A stretch of DNA of 64,000 nucleotides, from NCBI GenBank assembly GCA_024349245.1, contig JALDNG010000039.1, forward strand, positions 660,501 to 724,500, read 5' to 3'. Positions 12,101 to 22,884 of this stretch are shown in pieces. Position numbers and translations under genes: made by a program. Below the pieces are notes generated by a model. That model made no database searches, was not told the origin of the DNA, and worked only from the letters and a program-made list of their open reading frames with translations. Source of the DNA: Neodontobutis hainanensis (Eukaryota; Chordata; Actinopteri; Gobiiformes; Odontobutidae). Positions within the stretch are counted from its first letter, which is position 1, and each line of letters opens with the position of its first letter.

Positions 12101-15100
12101 TGACCTCTGTCTCCTCTGGTCTCTCTGTGACCTCTGTCTCCTCTGGTCTCACTGTGACCTCTGTCTCCTCTGGTCTCACTGTGGCCTCTGTCTCCTCTGG
12201 TCTCACTGTGACCTCTGTCTCCTCTGGTCTCTCTGTGACCTCTGTCTTCTCTGGTCTCTCTGTGACCTCTGTCTACTCTGGTCTCACTGTGACCTCTGTC
12301 TCCTCTGGTCTCACTGTGACCTCTGTCTCCTCTGGTCTCACTGTGACCTCTGTCTCCTCTGGTCTCTCTGTGACCTCTGTCTCCTCTGGTCTCTCTGTGA
12401 CCTCTGTCTCCTCTGGTCTCTCTGTGACCTCTGTCTACTCTGGTCTAACTGTGACCTCTGTCTCCTCTGGTCTCTCTGTGACCTCTGTCTCCTCTGGTCT
12501 AACTGTGACCTCTGTCTCCTCTGGTCTCTCTGTGGCCTCTGTCTACTCTGGTCTCACTGTGACCTCTGTCTACTCTGGTCTCACTGTGACCTCCTTCTCC
12601 TCTGGTCTCACTGTGGTCTCTGTCTCCTCTGGTCTCACTCTGACCTCTGTCTCCTCTGGTCTCACTGTGGCCTCTGTCTCCTCTGGTCTCACTGTGACCT
12701 CTGTCTACTCTGGTCTCACTGTGACCTCCTTCTCCTCTGGTCTCACTGTGGTCTCTGTCTCCTCTGGTCTCACTGTGACCTCCTTCTCCTCTGGTCTCAC
12801 TGTGGTCTCTGTCTCCTCTGGTCTCACTCTGACCTCTGTCTACTCTGGTCTCTCTGTGACCTCTGTCTACTCTGGTCTCACTGTGACCTCTGTCTCCTCT
12901 GGTCCTTCTGTGGTGTCTGTCTCCTCTGGTCTCACTGTCACCTCTGTCTCCTCTGGTCTCTCTGTGACCTCTGTCTCCTCTGGTCTCACTGTGACCTCTG
13001 TCTCCTCTGGTCTCACTGTGGCCTCTGTCTCCTCTGGTCTCACTGTGACCTCTGTCTCCTCTGGTCCTTCTGTGGTCTCTGTCTCCTCTTGTCTCACTGT
13101 GGCCTCTGTCTCCTCTGGTCTCACTGTGGCCTCTGTCTCCTCTGGTCTCACTGTGGCCTCTGTCTCCTCTGGTCTCACTGTGACCTCTGTCTCCTCTGGT
13201 CTCACTGTCACCTCTGTCTCCTCTGGTCTCACTGTCACCTCTGTCTCCTCTGGTCTAACTGTGGTCTCTGTCTCCTTTGGTCTCTCTGTGGTCTCTGTCT
13301 CCTCTGGTCTCACTGTGGCCTCTGTCTCCTCTGGTCTCACTGTGACCTCTGTCTCCTCTGGTCCTTCTGTGGTCTCTGTCTCCTCTGGTCTCACTGTGGC
13401 CTCTGTCTCCTCTGGTCTCTCTGTGACCTCTGTCTCCTCTGGTCTCACTGTGACCTCTGTCTCCTCTGGTCTCACTGTCACCTCTGTCTCCTCTGGTCTC
13501 ACTGTCACCTCTGTCTCCTCTGGTCTCTCTGTGACCTCTGTCTCCTCTGGTCTCTCTGTGACCTCTGTCTCCTCTGGTCTCTCTATGACCTCTGTCTCCT
13601 CTGGTCTCTCTGTGACCTCTGTCTCCTCTGGTCTCACTGTGGCCTCTGTCTCCTCTGGTCTCTCTGTGACCTCTGTATACTCTGGTCTAACTGTGACCTC
13701 TGTCTCCTCTGGTCTCTCTGTGGTCTCTGTCTCCTCTGGTATCACTGTGACCTCTGTCTCCTCTGGTCTCTCTGTGACCTCTGTCTCCTCTGGTCTCACT
13801 GTGGCCTCTGTCTCCTCTGGTCTCACTGTGACCTCTGTCTCCTTTGGTCTCTCTGTGGTCTCTGTCTCCTCTGGTCTCTCTGTGGTCTCTGTCTCCTCTG
13901 GTATTACTGTGACGTCTGTCTCCTCTGGTCTCACTGTGACCTCTGTCTCCTCTGGTCTCACTGTGACCTCTGTCTCCTCTGGTCTCACTGTGACCTCTGT
14001 CTCCTCTGGTCTCACTGTGACCTCTGTCTCCTCTGGTCTCTCTGTGACCTTGTCTCCTCTGGTCTCTCTGTGACCTCTGTCTCCTCTGGTATCACTGTGG
14101 TCTCTGTCTCCTCTGGTATCACTGTGACCTCTGTCTCCTCTGGTCTCTCTGTGACCTCTGTCTACTCTGGTCTAACTGTGACCTCTGTCTCCTCTGGTCT
14201 CTCTGTGACCTCTGTCTCCTCTGGTCTAACTGTGACCTCTGTCTCCTCTGGTCTCTCTGTGGCCTCTGTCTCCTCTGGTCTCTCTGTGACCTCTGTCTCC
14301 TCTGGTCTAACTGTGGCCTCTGTCTCCTCTGGTCTAACTGTGGCCTCTGTCTCCTCTGGTCTCTCTGTGGCCTCTGTCTCCTCTGGTCTCACTGTGTCCT
14401 CTGTCTCCTCTGGGCTCACTGTGGTCTCTGTCTCCTCTGGTCTCTCTGTGGCCTCTGTCTCCTCTGGTCTCTCTGTGGCCTCTGTCTCCTCTGGTCTAAC
14501 TGTGGTCTCTGTCTCCTCTGGTCTCTCTATGACCTCTGTCTCCTCTGGTCTCACTGTGACCTCTGTCTCCTCTGGTCTCTCTGTGACCTCTGTCTCCTCT
14601 GGTCTCACTGTGGCCTCTGTCTCCTCTGGTCTCACTGTGACCTCTGTCTCCTCTGGTCTAACTGTGACCTCTGTCTCCTCTGGTCTCTCTGTGACCTCTG
14701 TCTACTCTGGTCTCACTGTGACCTCTGTCTCCTCTGGTCTCTCTGTGACCTCTGTCTCCTCTGGTCTCACTGTGACCTCTGTCTCCTCTGGTCTCTCTGT
14801 GACCTCTGTCTCCTCTGGTCTCACTGTGACCTCTGTCTCCTCTGGTCTCACTGTGGCCTCTGTCTCCTCTGGTCTCACTGTGACCTCTGTCTCCTCTGGT
14901 CTCTCTGTGACCTCTGTCTTCTCTGGTCTCTCTGTGACCTCTGTCTACTCTGGTCTCACTGTGACCTCTGTCTCCTCTGGTCTCACTGTGACCTCTGTCT
15001 CCTCTGGTCTCACTGTGACCTCTGTCTCCTCTGGTCTCTCTGTGACCTCTGTCTCCTCTGGTCTCTCTGTGACCTCTGTCTACTCTGGTCTAACTGTGAC

Positions 15101-18100
15101 CTCTGTCTCCTCTGGTCTCTCTGTGACCTCTGTCTCCTCTGGTCTAACTGTGACCTCTGTCTCCTCTGGTCTCTCTGTGGCCTCTGTCTACTCTGGTCTC
15201 ACTGTGACCTCTGTCTACTCTGGTCTCACTGTGACCTCCTTCTCCTCTGGTCTCACTGTGGTCTCTGTCTCCTCTGGTCTCACTCTGACCTCTGTCTCCT
15301 CTGGTCTCACTGTGACCTCTGTCTCCTCTGGTCTCACTGTGACCTCTGTCTCCTCTGGTCTCACTGTGGTCTCTGTCTCCTCTGGTCTCACTGTGACCTC
15401 CTTCTCCTCTGGTCTCACTGTGGTCTCTGTCTCCTCTGGTCTCACTCTGACCTTTGTCTACTCTGGTCTCTCTGTGACCTCTGTCTACTCTGGTCTCACT
15501 GTGACCTCTGTCTCCTCTGGTCCTTCTGTGGTGTCTGTCTCCTCTGGTCTCACTGTCACCTCTGTCTCCTCTGGTCTCTCTGTGACCTCTGTCTCCTCTG
15601 GTCTCTCTGTGGCCTCTGTCTCCTCTGGTCTCACTGTGACCTCTGTCTCCTCTGGTCTCACTGTGGCCTCTGTCTCCTCTGGTCTCACTGTGACCTCTGT
15701 CTCCTCTGGATCTTCTGTGGTCTCTGTCTCCTCTGGTCTCACTGTGGCCTCTGTCTCCTCTGGTCTCACTGTGGCCTCTGTCTCCTCTGGTCTCACTGTG
15801 ACCTCTGTCTCCTCTGGTCTAACTGTGACCTCTGTCTCCTCTGGTCTCTCTGTGACCTCTGTCTACTCTGGTCTCTCTGTGACCTCTGTCTCCTCTGGTC
15901 TAACTGTGGTCTCTGTCTCCTTTGGTCTCTCTGTGGTCTCTGTCTCCTCTGGTCTCACTGTGGCCTCTGTCTCCTCTGGTCTCACTGTGACCTCTGTCTC
16001 CTCTGGTCTCTCTGTGACCTCTGTCTCCTCTGGTCTCTCTGTGACCTCTGTCTCCTCTGGTCTCACTGTGGCCTCTGTCTCCTCTGGTCTCTCTGTGACC
16101 TCTGTCTCCTCTGGTCTCACTGTGACCTCTGTCTCCTCTGGTCTCACTGTGGCCTCTGTCTCCTCTGGTCTCACTGTGACCTCTGTCTCCTCTGGTCTCA
16201 CTGTGGCCTCTGTCTCCTCTGGTCCTTCTGTAGCCTCTGGGACTTTCAGTGATGATGACTCGATTCATACTCGACTCGGACTAGTCTTTGGTGACTTGGA
16301 TTCTGAAGACTTGAAAGTGACTGCATGGAGGACAGTCCATGAGGCAGGAGTGCTAAACACTGTGCCACCTGGCCTTCATTTTTCATGTGCTTTGATTAGT
16401 TGGTTTAAATGGCAGCTAAAAAGGACTAGGACTAGAGCTTTGTATAATGGTGCTGTATAACCCACATAATCTCTGTTTTCTCTGTCAGGTGACCAAACCC
16501 CTGGGCTCTTCTGGTTCAGACAAGGTCTTCTCATCCAAAACACACTTACAGTACCGCATGTATAAGACGGTAGGACAGCAGCACACTTTCCTTAAATCTG
16601 TATTTGTTTGGCTCAAAATAACACAGCCTTTTATTTTCAGCCTATCTTTCTCAATGAGGTGTTGGTAAAGCTACCTACAGACCCATCGGGAGATGAGCCG
16701 CTCTTCCACATCTCTCACATTGACCGGGTTTACACTCTGAGAGCAGAGAGCATCAATGAGAGGTAATTGTAGGAGTCATAGATCTAGTGTTGCAGGCACG
16801 TGGTGTCTAATTGCCTTGGCAATGCACCTGTGCGTTGGTCAAGTGGGCATAGGGGTGTATGGTTTTAAAGATGATACACTCAGCTGTGATATATATTTTA
16901 TAGTTTTTTTTTAATTAAATGTCACTAGACGACTTAGTGAGCTTTCTATCTTTGAACCACAACAGCTTGGCTCAGAGGGTAGAGCAGTCGTCTTTCAGTC
17001 GTTCAATTCTCACTCTCCCCCAGAGTTCATACTGTCGTTGTGTCTTTGGGCAAGACACTTAACCCACCTTGCCTCCAGTGGCTGTAACACTGGTAATTAC
17101 AGTAGAACAATGTTAGTCGTTTTGGATAAAAGCGTCAGCTAAATGAATAAATGTAAATGTAAATGTAGGTACTGGACCCACTCTCGTTTCTCGAGCCGCA
17201 ACAAGACTCGGAAGGGCTACAGTAATTGTTGAAGTTCACTGTGCAAAGAATAAAAACGTGTCGAATGTAATGTTGTTTTGAGTCATTTAAAAGTATCTGT
17301 TTGTTGTTTATTTGCAGGACCGCATGGGTTCAAAAAATTAAGGCAGCTTCAGAACTTTTCATTGAGACAGAGAAGAAGAAGCGGGAGAAGGCATATCTTG
17401 GTATCTCTTTTTATTTTTTGTTTTGGTTATGTTTACTCCTTATTTTGTCAGACAATCAGACACATTTTCCTTCTTGTGTGTGACAGTGCGGTCTCAGAGG
17501 GCCACCGGTATCGGCCGACTCATGGTCAACATCGTGGAAGGAATTGAGCTTAAACCCTGTCGTTCCCATGGTACAGTCATTTTTTACGCTTTGTGTTTAA
17601 TGTCATTATTCCATTTTTTACGTCAACAACTGTATGTGTTTTCAGGAAAAAGTAACCCGTACTGTGAGGTGACGATGGGCTCCCAGTGCCATATCACAAA
17701 AACATTACAGGTATTTCGCACTGTCCTTCTGTCTTTTAAATATTCTTTACAATGACTAAAAACTACATGAGTAAAGCCATTTTGTGAGGTGCCATTTATT
17801 TATTTTTTTGGTCTGCAAAACATATTTTTTTCTTTCTGCATAAATCTCTTAAACTACTTCAGCTCTGCTCAAAACAACCAAATATTCAATCATTTTGGAT
17901 ATGTCAGAAAGTAGCAACAACATTGATTTTATTGCATTAGAATTTTTTTTATGTGGTGTCAGATTTAAAAAAATCATTTTTTGTGTTTTGTTAGGAAGAG
18001 TAACTTCATGTATTAAAACATTTAAAGGATTCAAATCTTGAAAGGATTGACTATTTGGTAGTTTTAAGCAGAACTGAAGGGATTGAAGAGATTGATGCAG

Positions 18101-19297
18101 AAACTGTTTTGATATAAAGTATAGATTTTATGGCAGCTCTTAGGCTCGAGTGTTCCCTGAGGATATAGTAATTTGAAGAGAAGGGGTTCACAAGGGTTAA
18201 AGCTCATTATCAGATTATTATTAGTCCCGAGCCAGGGACTATTGTAATTGCTGTGCAACACACTCATCAAAAATTTCACCAAAATTCAAGAATGTGTGAA
18301 ATTCTTTTTAATATTGCAAATTAAAAATGTCATATAAATTGTCGTATCAGCGGCCCCTGGATAATAGTAAAATGGAAAAGGAGAAATACATTGCACCTAT
18401 GGAACCAGGGCAAACACTTAGAGACGTAGAGTCACAACATTTATTACATGTACTGGTCATGGAAAGACAAACAAGTCGGCCATCTTGAAATCAAAAATGT
18501 CAACATACTGGCTCAGCCTTTTTTTTAATCTTGGGTTTTTTTCTTTTGTTATTTAATTGTTATGTTAATTGTTATAATTTCCAAGTGCAAATTACGATTT
18601 GGCTCAAATTTATATAAATTATTTATTACTAAGGCCTAAACACACCTGAATGAAAAAACAAGCATGATAAACAACTTAAAGAAACTGAAAGAATCTTACT
18701 TTTTCTGTAAGAACCTGTCTTAAATTGATACAGAATTTATTCCAAACTGTGTTTGTAGTAGTAGTAGTAGTAGTGTTCCATTTCTGACAAAAGAGATTAA
18801 TTTAAGAACATTGTCCTTTCATCCCTAACATCACTCTCATGCCCTGGAAAAGTCCTGGAAAATCATATAATAATAAAAAATGTGTTATACTTTGCCTCTC
18901 ACAATTACAAAATAAAAATAAATGATTTGTGAAAAACTCACTCATTTCCATCTCACTCTTCAGGACACGCTGAATCCCAAATGGAACTCCAATTGCCAGT
19001 TTTTCATTAAAGACCTGGAACAGGACGTCCTCTGTATCACTGTGTTTGAACGAGACCAGTTCTCACCCGACGGTCAGTCTCTCTCACTCAGTAAACGCCT
19101 CACTGTAAGTGCTGCTGTCACGCTCTCATCACGTTCTCTTCTCCGCAGACTTCTTGGGCAGAACTGAAATCAGACTGGCTGAAATCAAAAAGGACCAGGG
19201 CTCTAAAGGACCAATCACAAAGCGCTTGTTGCTTCACGAGGTTCCCACCGGAGAAATTGTGGTCAGATTAGACCTGCAGCTGTTTGAGGAACCATGA
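6134..19297 (+). CDS. itsn1: Intersectin 1, C-terminal DH-PH-C2 part (long isoform)
   Basis: Fifteen exons are joined: 6134-6255, 6996-7102, 7216-7317, 7384-7465, 7548-7646, 7739-7822, 8233-8316, 8413-8544, 16489-16569, 16641-16762, 17318-17400, 17487-17570, 17646-17710, 18964-19072 and 19149-19297 (stop TGA). All introns are GT-AG and all phases agree, giving 500 residues after a split Trp codon. Order: Dbl-homology RhoGEF domain (about residues 10-200; [47 protein letters not shown]), PH domain (about 235-345), C2 domain (about 370-490; [28 protein letters not shown]). The ending [11 protein letters not shown] is typical of ITSN1 rather than ITSN2. In the family this region is the Cdc42 exchange factor of a large endocytic scaffold with EH and SH3 domains, which lie outside the window. 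The open-ended 5' side makes this a partial gene. The eighth intron, inside the PH domain, is inflated to 7.9 kb by a minisatellite. Confidence 0.96.
8582..8650 (-). mobile_element. SINE fragment
   Basis: The segment reading GGCTGGAGCCTCTC and then GCAAGGTACAC is a degenerate match to the body of the teleost tRNA-derived SINE seen more fully at 44,315-44,671. It lies just downstream of the itsn1 exon ending at 8,544. Confidence 0.5.
8690..8930. repeat. ACTCGGACTTG-rich dispersed repeat, left part
   Basis: Dense, imperfect iterations of GACTCG, GGACTTG and TGACTCGGACTCGGACTTGA. A similar ACTCGACTCGGACT stretch follows the minisatellite at 16,256-16,310, and a related one lies at 29,640-29,935. 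It resembles a dispersed teleost repeat with ACTCG iterations. The family name is not assigned. Confidence 0.6.
11116..13345 (+). repeat. Higher-order block A inside the minisatellite
   Basis: Series of variant units that recurs in the same order about 2.7 kb downstream. Shared private variants include the 26-bp unit with ACCTTGTC (single-base deletion), a unit with ATTACTGTGACGTC, CTCACTGTGTCC followed by TCCTCTGGGCTCACTG, and TCCTTTGG units. Confidence 0.85.
13840..16000 (+). repeat. Higher-order block B inside the minisatellite
   Basis: Second copy of block A. The 26-bp unit is offset by 2,699 bp. Other markers are offset by 2,726 bp near the left side and 2,645 bp near the right side, so single-unit and two-unit indels have occurred since duplication. 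Confidence 0.85.
16241..16375. repeat. Right flank of minisatellite: ACTCG repeat and SINE end
   Basis: ACTCGATTCATACTCGACTC continues the ACTCG-type repeat found left of the array. It is followed by GAGGCAGGAGTGCTAAACAC and TGTGCCACC, which matches the terminal part of the minus-strand SINE at 44,315-44,671. The minisatellite therefore seems to sit inside older repeat DNA. Confidence 0.5.
16965..17168 (+). mobile_element. tRNA-derived SINE
   Basis: The head GGCTCAGAGGGTAGAGCAGT with a degenerate B-box region (GTTCAATTC) is followed by a body with GGGCAAGACACTTAACCCAC and a tail ATGAATAAATGTAAATGTAA. It lies in the itsn1 intron between exons 16641-16762 and 17318-17400. It shares the GGCAAGACACTTAAC core, in opposite orientation, with the SINEs at 31.9, 44.9 and 51.4 kb. 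Confidence 0.75.
17711..18963 (+). other. itsn1: itsn1 intron before the C2-domain end exons
   Basis: AT-rich intron without coding signal. It contains a short TAG microsatellite (18,755-18,774) and a copy of an unclassified dispersed repeat (18,232-18,530). Confidence 0.8.
18232..18530 (+). repeat. Unclassified dispersed repeat, copy 1
   Basis: Contains TGTAATTGCTGTGCAACACAC, GGTCATGGAAAGAC and a GCCATCTTG block. The same blocks recur in the same order at 32,880-33,085. Confidence 0.6.
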
Positions 19298-22200
19298 TAA
19301 GACCAGAACGTCTGAGAGACTAAACCCAGAGCAGACAGTGGGACTGGCGATGGCTGGACTGGCAGACTTAGAATTTGTTTGGGTCTTATCTTATTGGGAT
19401 TCATTTTAGGTTGGGATCTTGTGGTAAATGTTTAAAGTGAAAGGAATGTGCTTATTTATTGAAAACCACAGACTGAAGGTTTACTGTAAGGGAATCTTGT
19501 TTATAGCCTGGCAAACCAGACTCCTTGCTGTATCAGCAAGGATGCAACAATGCCAGTTTGTTTTCCTCAAGGCAGGGCAAAGCTACTCGGGGCCAATCAG
19601 TCACAATTGCAACAGACATGACGTTAGATAGGCAACAGTCAAGGCGTGCAAATAACATATTCTTTAAAAAGGAACGCTCATAGTGCTGCTGTTGATGTTT
19701 TACACATGTAATGTTGTCTAGATTATTTCAAACTAATTAAAGAGTAGAGGCAAACAAACTCTCGGCAGTCCCACGCTCTATCTTGTCTGTTTTGAACAAG
19801 GGACTTGAGTGACCTAAGTGTGATGCAGAGCAACACTCCAGCGGCATTCAAATGTGATTGGTCGGTACGGAACATATCTGAGGAACTGACTGGCTTATGG
19901 AGCTTTGCCAGACTGAGTTTCTGTTTATAGAATATACAGAGAGCTCATATCAGGCTGAGCCAGGCCATGCTCACAGCCATAAAACATGTTTGGTTAACTA
20001 TTGATCTTACTGATTTTTCTTTTGTAAGGGTACTTAGAAATAATATTATGTTGGCTTGTATGTCAAAATGTTCCTTAGTAATACATAACTAAATGATTTG
20101 TGTAGTCTAAAGGCTCATTTATGCTCGGATACATATCTGTCCATTACAAGTGTTGTTCTCATTTGAGCCTTTATACTTCCAAGCGTTATCAACATTAATT
20201 TGTGTGTTATGATAAGCAACCTGTAGAGGGCAGTCGATTAAGTCAAATATTTCAGAAATTTAGAAGAAGATCAAGCACTACAACCATAGACATGTGTAGA
20301 CCAATGACTGTATAAATATGGACAACTTCCGCCCATTGGTCCTCTATTCACCAATATTGTTCGCACCACAGGGCAATAAAATGGCGGTCACATTCGGGCT
20401 TTTCGGCTTTTACTGCATAGTACACTTGTACTACTACACTTGTAAAGTCGCAATTGGGTTTTTTCTTATATTTATGATTTTAGAGCCTGCCCTCTGGTGG
20501 ACCTGCGGTATATTGCTGTATTTCGCTGTATATTGCTGTATGGTGGTGCCTTTACTCAAGGACCATTTAAGGGGTTCCATGAGAGACTTGGTGTAAACAC
20601 TGCATTGGCCGCTTCGGCCCATCGTCATGATACATCTACGTCCACACCATTTTGGTTTAAACAGGCAGAACCACAATATAAACAATACAATGAGAGAGAG
20701 AGCTCTGGATAAAATGCACTATAACATTTACACGGTTTTAGAAATAATGTTATAACGTTTTCCCTAAGCTCCACTGGTCTGTATCCACAAGCTTTGAGAA
20801 AATGGACCAAATGCAAGTATCTCCAAATCGCGTCTGTATCCAAATGGGTTTATAGTATAAATAAGCAAACTATGACAAGGTCAGTTGAGAAAAATCAATT
20901 CTCTAAAATGGTTTGCGTATCTGTTCAGAATGATTCTTATAGCTTTAAGAGCTTTCATTTGTTGGGTATTGCCATCAGTCGCCCAACAACCAATACAATT
21001 CAAACTCTAGCCCGTCTAAAGCTGTGGTTTACAAACATTGGGCCGGGACCAAAAAGTACATTTTTGTGAAAGTTAGTTGGCATTTAATGTAAATATAGTT
21101 GCTTTTGTAAGTTGGTTATGGTCAGGACTGACTGTCCTCAGAGGACTTGAATGTGGTGGGGACAGAGTTCTGTTCAGTCCGTATAAAACAAATTCAACAA
21201 TGGTTGCTCCCAGGAAGGACATCTCATAATTTAAAGGTGTTTTTCTCACAGCAAGGGATGAAATTTGTGGGCTCATGTGTAGAAGCTATCTGCAGTAGAA
21301 CTGACTGATACGGTGTGTCCTAAATTTTATTTGAATTGTCTTAATATTGTTTTTACTTTGACTTTCATTAACCTTTTTCTCTGCTGGTAGTTAATGGAAT
21401 TAGCCAAAGTATATCCACCCAAGGAACTCATTTCAGCTTCAGTCCAGTCCATTTCTCTCATCCACTTCGTCTGCTCCGGTGCTCAGTCCAGACCTCTTAA
21501 AGAGACAGTTTCCATTGGAACACCAGTGACAATCCCAGCCCCCGCCCGTTTTCCTCCGACTGACTGACAACGTCTGGTATTATTTGCAAGTCTCTCTGAC
21601 GCTTCGTGAGGTTCGTACTGTGTATAAAGCATCCTTGACTTGTCTGATTTTTGTTAAACTGAAACTTGCCTCTTGTTTTTTTCCTGAACATTCTACATAT
21701 GTACAGTTGAGATGACAAGTGCAATGTTTGACTAAATAAGTTAATATTTCTAGAAGGATATCACCCTGTTACAGTACATGGCATGTATCCGGTGTGTGAA
21801 TTTTACAAAGAAATCAAGATGTCAGGGTCCATTTTGTGTAAATCTTTTAATGCTGGAATAAGGGAACTTGGAAGGACCTCTTCTCATTATGAATAGTGCA
21901 ATGGAAGGTGCTGTAGGGAGAATGTGTTTTTGGCAGCAGGTATACTTTTTTTTGTTGAGTTGCAGCTGTGGAGCTGTCACTATGCAGGAACACATGCTAC
22001 TCCAGAAAATATCACTCCAAGAGCTATTGTTGGTGACCTCACTTTAGTAAGTTGCATATACAGTAAGTGACCTCAAGCTGAGCTGCCATTTTGACTGTCA
22101 GAGTTGTGAATTAACCAGGAATAAAGACTTAAAAATAATGTACTTAAAAAGGCCCTTAAAGCAAATTCAAACATTTGAAAAGTCTGTAAACTGATTTGGT

Positions 22201-22640
22201 CTTTTTCGACAATTCCATGGAAAGTCAAGAATCAAATCCTTTCCACAGCCTGAACATTCAAAATGGCGACAGCCCGTTGTAAATATTAAACTACCTAGAG
22301 ATGGTCAGTTTATCCTGAGCTAGATGAAATTAGTTTCCTTAGTGACCAGCCACTGTCCAGTCAGAATGGATTACTACCAGTCCAGAGCAGCAGCCAGACA
22401 CAGAATGAGAGGACGAATGTGTGTATTCCCCACTGACGGTTGTAAATGCCCTCTAACCCACTCAGCTCGATGCCGTTCTCGTGTATTTTCCAGGTTGTGT
22501 ATAAAAGTCCTGCTATCTGAGAGTTAATATACGAGTGCTGTGTGGGGCAGAGACAGACTGCTGTTAATGAGCACTGTAGAACAATGCTGTATGTTGTCTT
22601 TTCAATGTTCAGAATAAACTTGAGTTGGACCAAGAATCTA
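19298..22640 (+). other. itsn1: Probable itsn1 3' untranslated region
   Basis: No exon or coding pattern follows the itsn1 stop codon. The first convincing polyadenylation context is AATAAA at 22,613-22,618, which would make the 3' UTR about 3.3 kb. An earlier AATAAA near 22,121-22,126 could give a shorter form. The extent is inferred and needs transcript data. Confidence 0.45.
22613..22618 (+). terminator. itsn1: Candidate itsn1 polyadenylation signal
   Basis: AATAAA preceded by TTTTCAATGTTCAG and followed within 30 bases by a T-rich run. Confidence 0.4.
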
Positions 22641-22884
22641 GCTTTTTTTTTTTTTGTCAATTATGTCATAGTGGTAAACACCATATTTATGATCGTGTTT
22701 CAGATTACTGCATTACCTGCATACTGCCTGTCCAAACAAAGAGTCACTACCTGGATTTAACTAACCTAAGTTAGTTGATAAGAGTCTCCAATTAGATAAT
22801 TAAGGCATAGATGATTAAGTTATTTAACCCTGATAAGTAACCCAATAACTGATGCAGTGAGTAGTTTCTAATTTCATGTAGGAA

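Larger units (their letters stand above)
9541..16240 (+). repeat. Giant 27-bp minisatellite, about 248 units
   Basis: Uninterrupted tandem array in the itsn1 intron. The unit consists of three 9-base blocks: CTCACTGTG (variants CTCTCTGTG, CTAACTGTG, CTCTCTATG, ATCACTGTG), ACCTCTGTC (variants GCCTCTGTC, GTCTCTGTC) and TCCTCTGGT (variants TACTCTGGT, TTCTCTGGT, TCCTTTGGT). The plus strand is strongly pyrimidine-rich. Because 27 is a multiple of three and the unit lacks stops in several frames, very long open frames appear: nine-residue units SVSSGLTVT and CDLCLLWSH on the plus strand, and ETEVTVRPE on the minus strand. None shows a plausible start, splice context or similarity to a protein family, so the array is annotated as DNA repeat only. 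Two units (11,339-11,364 and 14,038-14,063) are 26 bp long and mark a large internal duplication. Confidence 0.98.

Noticed and set aside
12867..14015. Minus-strand Pro-Glu-Thr repeat frame as an antisense gene
   Set aside because: Same minisatellite read backwards. It is open only because the 27-bp unit lacks stops in this frame.
9364..14073. 1,569-codon open frame as a giant repeat protein gene
   Set aside because: It is made of minisatellite units, changes peptide register at a single-base deletion (11,339-11,364), lies in an itsn1 intron, and has no start or splice context or family similarity.
9541..16240. CRISPR-like array
   Set aside because: Units are directly tandem with no unique spacers, no Cas genes are present, and the context is a vertebrate intron.
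6134..19297. Assignment as ITSN2
   Set aside because: [18 protein letters not shown] and the end [10 protein letters not shown] are ITSN1-type. ITSN2 has a different C-terminal end and different residues across the C2 domain.
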